NCBI GenBank assembly: GCA_018780265.1
Contig: JADMJV010000045.1
Location: 1-46,050 of the forward strand
Length of the DNA: 46,050 nt
From: a bacterium
GTDB taxonomy: Bacteria; Vulcanimicrobiota; Xenobia; Xenobiales; JADMJV01
Direction: 5' to 3'
The notes beneath the pieces are model-generated. The model ran no database searches. It was not told where the DNA came from and worked only from the letters and a program-made list of their open reading frames with translations. A program made the position numbers and the translations under genes. Positions 1-7,706 of the stretch are shown one piece after another; the stretch's first letter is position 1; the number at the start of each line of letters is the position of its first letter.

Positions 1-8
1 TACTTACG

Positions 9-1094
9 GTGGTGTGGGAGCTAGGGGGTCGAAAGACCCCCGGCTACCCGATGGGGCTATTGTCAATGGCGGTGGCCGCCGAGGAACTGACTCTGGTCCA
101 GTTCAGCGACATCCATTCGGGGGGACCGTATTTTTCCGCACAGGCCTTTCGCGAAGCCTGCCAGCAGGGTCTGGCCTTGAAACCTCAAGCGGTATTTTTG
201 AGTGGCGACCACGGCGACAACAGCCACGACAGGTCCGGCTTCGACCAGCGCCTCCTACAAGATGTGGGCCGCTGGAAAGAAGTCCTGGCCAATTACCCGG
301 GCGAAGTTTTCCTGGCTACCGGAAATGACGACTACGGTCACAACTATCAAAGCCAACCGGACGAACTGAGGGCCACAGCCCGGGCTTTTCAGCAGGCCTT
401 TGGCAGTCGCTGTTATCTGGACGAGCTGGGCAACGGACTCTCTCCTAGTTGGCTGGGCGGCTTTCGCTGGATCACCCTCAATTCGCAAATATTCTCGCCC
501 GTCAATCAAACGCCTCAGGCTCCTGACCAGGCACAGACTACCTTGAACTGGCTGCAGTCCGTGTTGACGCAGGGGCGGGGTCCGGTGGTGCTGCTTTGTC
601 ACATACCGCCCAGTTGGGACCTCTATATGGGCCGACCCGGCTGGCGCCCACAGTATTTGCGAAGGCTGGCCTACATCCTGGACGGCTACCCAGGGCAGGT
701 GATTTTTCTCTGCGGACACCTGCATCGCAACCATGTTCAGGCCATGCGACCCGACCGACCCGTTCCCATTATAACCAGCGGAGCGCTGGCTACCAAATAT
801 GGCTACCTGCCCAACTGGCGCGACTATCGCTGGCAGGTGGAGGCCCCAATAGGGATGCGCAGCCTGAGTTACACGATCCATTATGCGCAGCACCCAGAAT
901 GGAGCGTGGACTACGATTTGCGTCCCGATCGCATGCAAGACTTTCTGGACCGCCTGCACAACCAGATGAACTTCTATCGAGACTACCTTCGCGACGTCTA
1001 CGGCCACCATCCGAATTGGAGAAAATGGTCCACAAACGACTCGATACGCCAACGAGTCCTGGAAGAATACTGGGTTGACCCCGATGCCGAATAG
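9..1094 (+). CDS. Calcineurin-like metallophosphoesterase
   Basis: Probable two-metal phosphoesterase; substrate unknown. The metal-binding blocks appear in family order: FSDIH (D34, H36), GDHGD (D67), GNDD (N106), a CHIPP histidine and a C-terminal GHLH. The third block is usually GNH(D/E); here the His is replaced by Asp (D107), as YfcE-type enzymes also deviate there (GNCD). No signal peptide is convincing. The reading frame is open to the left window edge, so the GTG at 9 may not be the true start; ATGs at 51 and 66 are alternatives, and 66 begins just before the phosphoesterase fold. It stands alone, with a separate promoter starting 14 bp after its stop. The family call is firm; the start is not. 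Confidence 0.85.
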   Translation: MVWELGGRKTPGYPMGLLSMAVAAEELTLVQFSDIHSGGPYFSAQAFREACQQGLALKPQAVFLSGDHGDNSHDRSGFDQRLLQDVGRWKEVLANYPGEVFLATGNDDYGHNYQSQPDELRATARAFQQAFGSRCYLDELGNGLSPSWLGGFRWITLNSQIFSPVNQTPQAPDQAQTTLNWLQSVLTQGRGPVVLLCHIPPSWDLYMGRPGWRPQYLRRLAYILDGYPGQVIFLCGHLHRNHVQAMRPDRPVPIITSGALATKYGYLPNWRDYRWQVEAPIGMRSLSYTIHYAQHPEWSVDYDLRPDRMQDFLDRLHNQMNFYRDYLRDVYGHHPNWRKWSTNDSIRQRVLEEYWVDPDAE

Positions 1095-1107
1095 GGCTGG
1101 TTTGAGT

Positions 1108-1136
1108 TTGACTTTTCGGCGTCTGTGGCCTATATT
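1108..1136 (+). promoter_or_regulatory. Strong sigma70-type promoter for the acidic mini-protein
   Basis: A TTGACT -35 box (1108-1113) and a TATATT -10 box (1131-1136) are separated by exactly 17 bp. Initiation near 1143 would leave a leader of about 125 nt before the ATG at 1268. It is among the best promoter matches in the window. The leader has no obvious conserved RNA structure that I can recognise. Confidence 0.6.
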
Positions 1137-1267
1137 AAGGAGCCTTCGGCGCACTCAGAATCAATTTGCCGATCCCTACTTACGGGCCGTGGAACGCCTA
1201 TCCTAAGATCCGGTCGTTCAAGATTCTCCTCTGCAAGAAGCCGCACATTTTTCCAGGAGCGTTTCCC

Positions 1268-1423
1268 ATGAGCAAAGACCCAACCTTAGACCTCGACCAA
1301 TGGCCACTCTACGCAGTCAGAGACGACGATGAAGACGACGATGACGATGATGAGGACTACGACGACGATGACGACGACTTCGACGAAGATGATGAAGACG
1401 ACGAAGACGACGAAGACGAATAG
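1268..1423 (+). CDS. 51-residue hyperacidic protein
   Basis: A small protein of unknown function. I count 34 Asp/Glu among 51 residues, nearly all in an uninterrupted tail after residue 18, broken only by one Tyr and one Phe. The N-terminal 18 residues (MSKDPTLDLDQWPLYAVR) are ordinary and could fold or bind a partner. The ATG at 1268 is chosen because AGGAG lies about 9 bp upstream; an in-frame ATG at 1166 has no such site. A consensus-like promoter lies 125 bp upstream. The GA-rich repeats make the antisense frames open as well, but only this frame has a promoter, RBS and sensible N-terminus. Possible roles (DNA mimic, chaperone or antitoxin-like, cation buffer) are guesses. The mazEF-like pair begins 120 bp downstream. 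Confidence 0.65.
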   Translation: MSKDPTLDLDQWPLYAVRDDDEDDDDDDEDYDDDDDDFDEDDEDDEDDEDE

Positions 1424-1492
1424 ACTGACAGGTCCTTCCACAGCATCCCTTTGGCTCTGTCCAAGAAATCCGTCCTCTTGCAGGCGGCAGGG

Positions 1493-1532
1493 TTGTGGAG
1501 CTGCGGTCGTATTGTTATACTTAGGTATAACA
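1493..1532 (+). promoter_or_regulatory. Promoter and palindromic operator of the mazEF-like operon
   Basis: TTGTGG (1493-1498) and TATACT (1516-1521) are 17 bp apart and form a plausible promoter. Overlapping the -10 box is a perfect 8-bp inverted repeat, TGTTATAC (1513-1520) and GTATAACA (1525-1532), with a 4-bp centre. AGGAGGT follows at 1534-1540, just before the GTG start. A palindrome over the -10 box is what autorepression by an AbrB-fold antitoxin would need; binding is inferred. Confidence 0.6.
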
Positions 1533-1543
1533 TAGGAGGTTCT

Positions 1544-1801
1544 GTGCACACTACCAATCTGCGCAAGGTGGGCGGTTCGATTATGCTGACGGTGCCGCCG
1601 ACGTTACTAGAAATGCTAAGTCTTCAGGCTGGCGCGACGGTCGGAATCACAGTCGACGGGGGACGAATCATCGTCGAACCCCAGAGGCAGCCGCACTATA
1701 CTCTGGAAGAGTTGCTTGCTCAGTGTGACCCCAAGGCCGAGGTGACCACGGAAGATCGTGAGTGGCTCGACGCGAGGGCGACAGGCAGCGAATTGATTTG
1801 A
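1544..1801 (+). CDS. mazE: MazE/ChpS-type antitoxin (AbrB fold)
   Basis: An 85-residue antitoxin expected to neutralise the toxin encoded next to it and to repress their shared operon. The N-terminal half has the SpoVT/AbrB swapped-hairpin pattern: LRKVGGSIMLTVPP, then LQAGATVGITVDGGRIIVEP. The C-terminal tail HYTLEELLAQCD closely resembles the toxin-binding segment of E. coli ChpS (RRYSLDELLAQCD). The GTG at 1544 is preferred because AGGAGGT lies 4 bp upstream and the AbrB domain begins immediately after it; an earlier in-frame ATG would run through the promoter. The stop codon overlaps the toxin ATG by one base (TGATG), so translation is probably coupled. Confidence 0.9.
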   Translation: MHTTNLRKVGGSIMLTVPPTLLEMLSLQAGATVGITVDGGRIIVEPQRQPHYTLEELLAQCDPKAEVTTEDREWLDARATGSELI

Positions 1802-2130
1802 TGGAACGTGGCGATATCTATCTGGTTGGTCTCGATCCCACGGCTGGACGCGAACAGCAGGGGAGGCGTCCCGTTCTGATCGTGTCGCCAGCTCCGTTCA
1901 ATCGTGTCACTCGGGTCCCGGTAGTTCTGCCTATCACCACTGGTGGAAATTTTGCTCGCACGGCCGGCTTCGCCGTGACCCTGGTCGGCACCAAAACCTG
2001 TGGTTTCGTGAGGTGCGATCAGCCACGGGTGCTCGATCTGGCAGCGCGAGGCGGAAAGAAGCTGGAACGCGTGCCCCCAGCCGTTATGAAAGAAGTTCTC
2101 GCGAAGCTAACTCCGATCTTCGAAGGATGA
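1801..2130 (+). CDS. mazF: MazF/ChpB-type endoribonuclease toxin
   Basis: A 109-residue PemK/MazF toxin, a ribosome-independent, sequence-specific mRNA endonuclease in this family. The family starts with ERGDIYLVGLDPTAGREQQGRRPVLIVS, and that arrangement of the RGD block, the Gln-Gln-Gly turn and the RPVLIVS strand is seen here (residues 2-29), followed by ITTGGNFARTAGF, which matches E. coli ChpB nearly word for word. The length is normal for the family, so it looks intact. The ATG at 1801 overlaps the antitoxin stop. No mobile-element sequence is visible beside the pair. The cleavage site cannot be read from the sequence. Confidence 0.92.
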   Translation: MERGDIYLVGLDPTAGREQQGRRPVLIVSPAPFNRVTRVPVVLPITTGGNFARTAGFAVTLVGTKTCGFVRCDQPRVLDLAARGGKKLERVPPAVMKEVLAKLTPIFEG

Positions 2131-2159
2131 AATTCCGAGCATTCTACTTAGCCTGAAAG

Positions 2160-2660
2160 TCAGCCTTCTATGGCTTGATTGAGGCGGAGACCCGCCTTGG
2201 AGGCGGTCAGGCTGAGAACGGACCCGATCTCCTGACGCAGGCTGTTGCGCACAGTTTCCTGCAGGTCGACTTCTTTGGGGGTCAGTTTTACGCCGCTCTG
2301 ATTCATTTTTCGAATCTCGCGCAAGATGCTGGGGACTCCCGTTTGAATTCCAGATTTGAGAAGCCCTACCCAGCGCTGCATCCGCTGACTGGAATCCTCG
2401 CCGGCCAGCCCAAGTTCTGGATGGGTGTGGTGCAGGGCCAGATTCATCTCGTCTTTGGACATCAGCGGCCGAATTCCGCGGGCCGCCATCTGGCCGGCAG
2501 GAATTTTCACGACAGGCCGACCCGATTTGGGTTCGAGCTCGTAAAAACGTTGCTCTCGACCCAGGATACTCTCGATTTTTGAGTCGCGCAGGGTGCAAAG
2601 TCCCAAAAAGGGATCGAAGACTAAACTGCCGGTTGAAAAGGGCTCAAGATCTTGACGCAT
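2160..2660 (-). CDS. CarD/CdnL-like transcription regulator
   Basis: Probably binds the RNA polymerase beta subunit and stabilises open complexes at promoters, as CarD/CdnL proteins do. The N-terminal part (about residues 8-60) follows the CarD-RID/Tudor-like pattern: FDPFLGLCTLRDSK..., then FYELEPKSGRPVVKIP and RGIRPLMSKDE, matching the KFY-L, PV and GLRPL landmarks. A helical C-terminal region of about 100 residues follows. It lacks the usual start GD-VVYPxHG, so it is a divergent member. The ATG at 2660 is chosen because GGAGG lies 5 bp upstream and the domain begins just after it; upstream in-frame starts add only low-complexity sequence. It is convergent with the toxin gene, with a 29-bp gap and no visible terminator. 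Confidence 0.7.
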   Translation of the reverse strand: MRQDLEPFSTGSLVFDPFLGLCTLRDSKIESILGREQRFYELEPKSGRPVVKIPAGQMAARGIRPLMSKDEMNLALHHTHPELGLAGEDSSQRMQRWVGLLKSGIQTGVPSILREIRKMNQSGVKLTPKEVDLQETVRNSLRQEIGSVLSLTASKAGLRLNQAIEG

Positions 2661-2762
2661 GGGGGCCTCCGTATTCGGCGAAGCCCTGCACTCTTCGCCG
2701 CGCGGAGGAGTCAAAATTGCTAAGCCGGGCCTATTTCGCCCGCTCCCAGGAGAGGACCTTCC

Positions 2763-3059
2763 CTAAGTTCCTTCGGGGAATTTCTCGATGTGCTCCTGGA
2801 CATATCCTGCCAACTGGTCCAGGGCGGAGCAATCCAGGCCCTGCGAGCTAAAGCGCTCTTCAGGAATGGTCACAATCAGGCTGTCAGCATCATCGATGGG
2901 TGGCTCAGCCTGAGTGCGGCGTTTGGCCAGAGCTTGCGCTAGCCGCTCGGCCAGGCGCTCATGGCGCTCGGGATCGGTAGCGCGCAGATCTGCACTGCGC
3001 TTGTCGCCATCGAGCCAGGCATAAGCCAGTGCCTTAAAATCGGGTTCCATAACCGGCAT
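2763..3059 (-). CDS. Hypothetical protein, 98 residues
   Basis: Not recognised. Sequence features: a charged helical N-terminal half (FKALAYAWLDGDKRSADLRATDPERHERLAERLAQA is the sense of it), then a conserved-looking strand (DSLIVTIPEERF) and a C-terminal helix (LDQLAGYVQEHI). There is no signal peptide or membrane segment. It begins 3 bp after the stop of the HTH/coiled-coil gene on the same strand and is almost certainly co-transcribed with it. Starts at 3059 or 3050 are both possible; neither has a strong ribosome-binding site. The gap to the next leftward gene (CarD-like, start 2660) is about 100 bp. Confidence 0.6.
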   Translation of the reverse strand: MPVMEPDFKALAYAWLDGDKRSADLRATDPERHERLAERLAQALAKRRTQAEPPIDDADSLIVTIPEERFSSQGLDCSALDQLAGYVQEHIEKFPEGT

Positions 3060-3062
3060 AAT

Positions 3063-3731
3063 TCAGCCCGGCTCAGGCTGTCCCTGCCGGCGCGTGCGCC
3101 ACACTTCCAGGCAACGACTCCACCAACTGGACATCAAGCGCTCACGCAGTTCCTTGAGTTCGTCCTGTAACTGCACGGCCTGAAAACTGCTTTCGATCAC
3201 CTGAGAACGCATCTCTTCCAATTTGAACTCCGTCTCGACCAGTTTGTCTTGAATCTCCTCGAGGCGATTCTCAGCCAGTTCAGCCCGCTCGCGCTGATCG
3301 GCGGTGTCCTCGCGCAGCAGCATCTCACGATCTTTGGCTTCTTCCAGCAGACGATGATTGGAGGCCAGTTCAGACTCCAGGTAGCCGATTCTCATCATGG
3401 CGGCTTCGTGCCGAGACAGAGGAATTTGCATCGCATAGGTCTCGGCGATAGGGTCATCCTTGACCACCCGCAGCCCGGTCCGTGAAGGCTCGATTTCCAT
3501 CGAGACGGCCATCACTTCCATCGAGTGGCGCAGGCTTCGGCGGTCCTTCCAGTGCGAAATCCTTTCAAGCTCTGTCTCCGGCACTCGCACCTCGCCGGCT
3601 TGATTCTCGATGGTGCGCAAGCGCCCCTGACGAATCAATCTACGAATGCGTCGGGGGCTGGTTTCGGCAGCCTCTGCAAAGGCTCGAATCGACATGGGAC
3701 GACCCTGGTTATCTTGAAGAACATGCAACAT
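3063..3731 (-). CDS. HTH DNA-binding protein with long coiled coil
   Basis: The N-terminus looks like a MerR/excisionase-type winged helix (MSIRAFAEAAETSPRRIRRLIRQG, with REV-PETELER following), suggesting sequence-specific DNA binding. Residues of about 105-195 are an almost unbroken heptad-rich coiled coil (ESELASNHRLLEEAKD..., ending QDELKELRERL). A short basic tail with a WW pair (SSWWSRCLEVWR) closes the protein. The architecture recalls KfrA-like or chromosome-organising proteins, but the family is not identified. The likely promoter has its -10 box at 3737-3742, so RNA would start near 3730; this favours the ATG at 3695 over the one at 3731. The operator-like palindrome there suggests autoregulation. 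It is divergent from the RND-led operon and may control it. Confidence 0.7.
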   Translation of the reverse strand: MLHVLQDNQGRPMSIRAFAEAAETSPRRIRRLIRQGRLRTIENQAGEVRVPETELERISHWKDRRSLRHSMEVMAVSMEIEPSRTGLRVVKDDPIAETYAMQIPLSRHEAAMMRIGYLESELASNHRLLEEAKDREMLLREDTADQRERAELAENRLEEIQDKLVETEFKLEEMRSQVIESSFQAVQLQDELKELRERLMSSWWSRCLEVWRTRRQGQPEPG

Positions 3732-3736
3732 AATAG

Positions 3737-3765
3737 ACCATATGTTCGTATGGTATTTTCTTCAA
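3737..3765 (-). promoter_or_regulatory. Leftward promoter with overlapping palindrome
   Basis: On the minus strand TTGAAG (3765-3760) and TATGGT (3742-3737) lie 17 bp apart. The -10 box is one arm of a perfect 6-bp inverted repeat, ACCATA (3737-3742) and TATGGT (3749-3754), with a 6-bp centre. A weaker rightward promoter (TTCAAC, 17 bp, TATGTT) overlaps the same 88-bp gap. One bound protein could therefore affect both divergent transcripts. Confidence 0.45.
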
Positions 3766-3819
3766 CCTTTCAGGAAACGAAAATATGTTTCGGGCAGTCC
3801 AATCTGGGCACGATGAACC

Positions 3820-6552
3820 GTGGTGTCCTCTTCCAAAGCCGGTGGCGGCTTGAGTTATACCTTTCTCAAAATTCTGGTTGGCTTCGCCTACAGGGCGCCC
3901 CGCAAGCTGATCCTTCTGGCTATACTCAGTTGCGTCTTGTGCATCGTCTACGCCGCCCGCAATCTGGAATTCGCCACCGACCGGGCCGCCCTGGTGGATC
4001 AGAACGAGAAATTTGGAGCCCTCTCCCGCAAATTTCAGAAAGAGTTCCCCAACAACGAAGACCTGATCGTTGTCATCGACGGGGGCAACTCCTCTCAGCG
4101 TGAGAGGTTCTCTGACGAACTGGCCTCCCGCCTCAAGGAACACGGTGACCCGTTCAAGGACATTTTTCAAAAGGTCGAACTGCCATTTTTGCGTCATCAG
4201 GCCCTGCTCTACCTGGAGACCGAAGATCTACAAAAACTCCTGGATTCGTTGCGCAAGGCTCAAGGCATGGTGTCGGCCCTGTCTAGCGAGCAAGGGGTGG
4301 GTCAGTTGTTGGCCCAGACCACCAAGGACCTGGAACAGACCTTACCGGTTCTCAATGGAATTTTGAGCCAGTTGATCAAGTCGCTGCAAACGCGCGGCCG
4401 CTACGAATACGAATCGCCCTGGCAGCGAGCCTTTTTCGAAGGGGATGGCCAGAACGTGGAAGAGGCGGATCTGCTGCGTGAAGCAGGCCGCATCGCCTTT
4501 TACAATACTCTGGCCGATGGACGCATCCATCTGTTGATGGCCAGGCCAACTCCAGACGCTGTGAGCCAGGCCATTGCAACGGTTCGCAAAGAAGTTAAGC
4601 GTCTCAAGCCCGCCTACCCCGAACTGGAGATTGGCATCACCGGCGAATTGGTCCTCGACGAAGACGAGATGCAGTCTTCCATCACCGACTCTACCAAAGC
4701 CACCCTGTGGTCGCTTGTACTGGTTATTCTAATGTTTGGCATCTCCTTCCATCGCCCGGCGCGCCCGGCCATGGCCCTCTTCGCGCTGGCCATTTCTGTA
4801 GGTTGGACCATCGGTTATGCCACGCTGGCGATTGGTCATCTCAATTTACTTACCGTCACCTTTGCCACCATGCTGATCGGACTGGGGGCGGATTTCGGCA
4901 TTCACTTCATCTATGGCTACGAAGAAGAACGAGCCCGCGGTCTGGCCCCCTACGAGGCCATGCTCGCAACCATGGATCACGCCGGAGTAGAGAATGCCAC
5001 TGGTGCGGTCACCACTGCCATCGCTTTCTGGGCCATCTGTTTCACTGATTTCCGCGGGGTTGCCGAACTGGGACTGATCGCCGGTGCCGGCGTGTTGCTT
5101 AGCTTTCTGGCCATGGCCAGCGTCCTACCGGCTATGATTTTCCTGCAAGAATCGAAACCCCAGATGTCAGGTCAGGAGCCACGCCCAAGTTGGGCCGGGC
5201 TACTGGCCATCATCGAAGACAATTTGCTGGCCTATCCTCGCTATGTGCTGGCGCTCTGCCTGTGCTTCACTCTCTGGTGCGGAATCCACGCCCGCGAGGT
5301 AAAATTTGACTTCAATCTGCTCCACCTTCAATCGCCCATCCTGCAGTCGGTTCAGACCGAAATGAAACTGCTCTCGGCCGATGAGCATGGAGTACTCTTT
5401 GCGGTATCCCTGGCCGACAATCTGGAGATGGCCGAGAAAAAGTCGAAGCAGTTCTCCGATCTAAAATCGGTGGCCAGGGTGGAGAGCGTGATCCCTCTGG
5501 TGCCCAAAAACTATCCAGAGAAGGCCCCTCTGCTCCAAGAAATTGCCCAACTCATGGAGAATGTCCCTTTGCCCAATCCGGAAGATGCCGCCAACAGCGG
5601 CACGCGGTCGGGCCTGATGAAAATGGGCGACGGATTTATGTTGCTCGAGTCAGCTTTCCGCGAGGCTTACCCTCGCCTGATCGAGTCCCCCGACCCGAAG
5701 GTCCGCCAGGATGCCAAAGAATTTAAAATCCTGCTCAATCGCCTCTTCGCCACCCTCGAAAAGATGGGACCTGGCCCCATTTCTGACGGAGTAACCACCT
5801 TCCAGTTCAATCTCTACGGCGACTTGCGTAGCCTCCTGCAGTTCCTAAAGGACCAACGCGCCGACCGTCCCATCACGCTTACCGATCTGCCCGTTCCCAT
5901 CAAACTGCGCAGCATTGGCCAGACGGGCAAAATATTGCTGCGTATCTACCCCAAAGGAAACCCCTGGGAGCGCGATTCGCTGGGGGCCTTTGTCAAGGAT
6001 ATCCAAAACGTGGACCCCGATGTGATCGGCACCCCGGTGATGGTCTATTACCACACGGCGGCCCTCAAGCGAGCCTTTGAACTGAGCGGCTGGTATGCCT
6101 TGAGCGCCATCGCCGTCATTTTATTGCTGCATTTTCGCAACCTCAAAAATACTTTACTGGCCCTGATGCCGAAGGTAGTCGGCGTGGTCTGGATGCTCGG
6201 CCTTATGGCCTACTATCGGGTGGATTTCAACCCCGCGAACTTTATGGCGTTGCCGCTTATTTTGGGCATTGGTCTGATTTTCGGCGTCCACGTGGTCCAC
6301 CGCTTGCTCGACAACCCCCACGAGGGCATTTTTAATCACTCCACCGGCCCCGCCATTGCCCTTTCGGCGGGCACCACTATGGCCGGCTTTGGCACTTTGA
6401 TGATCGCGCACCATCAGGGCATCGCCTCGCTAGGGTTTTTGATGACAGCCGGAGTGGGGGCCAATCTGGTAACCTCCCTGCTGCTCTTGCCAGCCTTCAT
6501 GAGGGTCATCTCCAAGCCACAACCCCCGGTGCTGGACATCCTCCCCGAATGA
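3820..6552 (+). CDS. RND-superfamily exporter (HpnN/MMPL-like)
   Basis: A 910-residue inner-membrane transporter of the MMPL/HpnN branch of RND proteins, which move lipids such as hopanoids towards the outer membrane. A first membrane helix (about residues 33-50) is followed by a large periplasmic loop with the HpnN-like opening LEFATDRAALVDQ and DLIVVIDGG. A block of helices carries LGADFGIHFIYGYEEER. A second periplasmic domain follows, then a final block with LPLILGIGLIFGVHVVH. The two-fold architecture is complete. No hopanoid-synthesis gene is in the window, so the lipid substrate is open. The start is a GTG (3820, or 3823 next to it) with no clear ribosome-binding site. The stop overlaps the MFS start by 4 bp, and this is the first gene of a five-gene operon. 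Confidence 0.85.
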   Translation: MVSSSKAGGGLSYTFLKILVGFAYRAPRKLILLAILSCVLCIVYAARNLEFATDRAALVDQNEKFGALSRKFQKEFPNNEDLIVVIDGGNSSQRERFSDELASRLKEHGDPFKDIFQKVELPFLRHQALLYLETEDLQKLLDSLRKAQGMVSALSSEQGVGQLLAQTTKDLEQTLPVLNGILSQLIKSLQTRGRYEYESPWQRAFFEGDGQNVEEADLLREAGRIAFYNTLADGRIHLLMARPTPDAVSQAIATVRKEVKRLKPAYPELEIGITGELVLDEDEMQSSITDSTKATLWSLVLVILMFGISFHRPARPAMALFALAISVGWTIGYATLAIGHLNLLTVTFATMLIGLGADFGIHFIYGYEEERARGLAPYEAMLATMDHAGVENATGAVTTAIAFWAICFTDFRGVAELGLIAGAGVLLSFLAMASVLPAMIFLQESKPQMSGQEPRPSWAGLLAIIEDNLLAYPRYVLALCLCFTLWCGIHAREVKFDFNLLHLQSPILQSVQTEMKLLSADEHGVLFAVSLADNLEMAEKKSKQFSDLKSVARVESVIPLVPKNYPEKAPLLQEIAQLMENVPLPNPEDAANSGTRSGLMKMGDGFMLLESAFREAYPRLIESPDPKVRQDAKEFKILLNRLFATLEKMGPGPISDGVTTFQFNLYGDLRSLLQFLKDQRADRPITLTDLPVPIKLRSIGQTGKILLRIYPKGNPWERDSLGAFVKDIQNVDPDVIGTPVMVYYHTAALKRAFELSGWYALSAIAVILLLHFRNLKNTLLALMPKVVGVVWMLGLMAYYRVDFNPANFMALPLILGIGLIFGVHVVHRLLDNPHEGIFNHSTGPAIALSAGTTMAGFGTLMIAHHQGIASLGFLMTAGVGANLVTSLLLLPAFMRVISKPQPPVLDILPE

Positions 6553-7706
6553 GCGGCCCCCTACGGCGAATGCTGCTGGTGAACGTGGCCTGTATGGGCG
6601 GCGCCACCCTCTTCATGTTTCTCAACAACTACCTGCTGGCCGGCGGCCTGGACAAGCGACAGGTGGGCTTTTGCGACGCCGGGTTCTGGATCGTTTCGGT
6701 GCTGCTGCAACCCTGGCTGGGTCCCCAACTCGACAAACGGGGACGCACCCTCTTCCTGCGTGCTGGCGTGGCCTTGTTAACGCTGGCGGCGGTGGGCTAC
6801 AGCTATACCCCCATTGAGATTCAATACGTTCTGCCTCTGCGCATCCTCCACGGTGCCGGCTTTGCACTTTATTTAACCTCGGCCTGGGCCTGGATCTCCG
6901 ACCACGCACCGGCCGACAAAATGCATACCATCTTCGGGATATTTGGCCTCTCCAGCCTGGGTGGCAGTATTTTGGGACCGATCGCGGCCGGTCTGATTCG
7001 CGGGGCCCATCATCCTCATAAAGACCTGCTCGTCTTTCAAGTGGCGGTGGGCGTATTTTTGTTGGCCGGGTTGATTTTATTCACGTTGAACGACGCGGAG
7101 CGCGATCCTATCCACGAAAAAGCGACCGACGAATCGCTCTGGAAACTGGCCTGGCGTCCCCGTCTGCGCGGTCCCCTGATCGGCTCGCTGAGCTTTGGGC
7201 TGGCGGTGGGCAGCCTCTTCGCCTTCGCCGCTCCCTACCTGGAGTCGCTCGAGGTCGAATCGGTGCCTGCGCTGTTTGTGGTGCTTACCGTGGTGGCCGG
7301 GGTGGGGCGCGCCTTTTGCGGTAGCCTGTCCAATCGTTTTGGCGCGGGTCCGCTGATCGCCCCCTGTCTGCTTTCTCTGGCCGTGGGCAGTGCCGGTCTG
7401 GGTTCGCTGCAATGGTTTCCCCATCCACCACCTACGGTCCTCATGTTGCTGTCTGGCGGCGTGGCCGGAGTCGGCTACGGGCTGGTTTATCCCTTGCTCA
7501 ACGGCCTCTCCTATGAGCGTCTTGAGTCGTGGGAACGGGGCCGGGGGGTCAGTCTGGTGGCCGCCTGCATCGACTCCGGTAACGCTGTTGGCGCAGCCGT
7601 GGCAGGTGGTCTGGCCCAGGCTTTTGGAACCGGGCACATGTTTTTGGTGATGGGGGCCGCTGTGGCCGTCACGGCCATTCTATCCAGAATTTCTGACCGG
7701 CCATGA
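6549..7706 (+). CDS. MFS transporter
   Basis: A 385-residue major facilitator protein with about 12 hydrophobic helices. The motif-A-like loop between helices 2 and 3 is visible as GPQLDKRGRTLFLRAG. A second-half equivalent, CGSLSNRFGAGPLI, supports the 6+6 repeat. The central cytoplasmic loop (NDAERDPIHEKATDESLW) is of normal length. The ATG overlaps the stop of the RND gene (ATGA) and its own stop overlaps the next start, so the three are translationally coupled. Substrate is unknown; coupling to a sarcosine-oxidase-like enzyme allows uptake or release of a small amine or amino acid, but this is inference. Confidence 0.88.
   Translation: MSGPLRRMLLVNVACMGGATLFMFLNNYLLAGGLDKRQVGFCDAGFWIVSVLLQPWLGPQLDKRGRTLFLRAGVALLTLAAVGYSYTPIEIQYVLPLRILHGAGFALYLTSAWAWISDHAPADKMHTIFGIFGLSSLGGSILGPIAAGLIRGAHHPHKDLLVFQVAVGVFLLAGLILFTLNDAERDPIHEKATDESLWKLAWRPRLRGPLIGSLSFGLAVGSLFAFAAPYLESLEVESVPALFVVLTVVAGVGRAFCGSLSNRFGAGPLIAPCLLSLAVGSAGLGSLQWFPHPPPTVLMLLSGGVAGVGYGLVYPLLNGLSYERLESWERGRGVSLVAACIDSGNAVGAAVAGGLAQAFGTGHMFLVMGAAVAVTAILSRISDRP

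Noticed and set aside
1286..1566. Antisense frames across the acidic gene encoding Val- or Ser-rich proteins
   Set aside because: They arise from the GA-rich Asp/Glu codons; no ribosome-binding site or promoter, and the sense frame has both.
1801..2130. CRISPR-associated or abortive-infection system near the toxin-antitoxin pair
   Set aside because: No Cas genes or spaced repeats nearby; the pair is a plain MazEF/ChpSB type.
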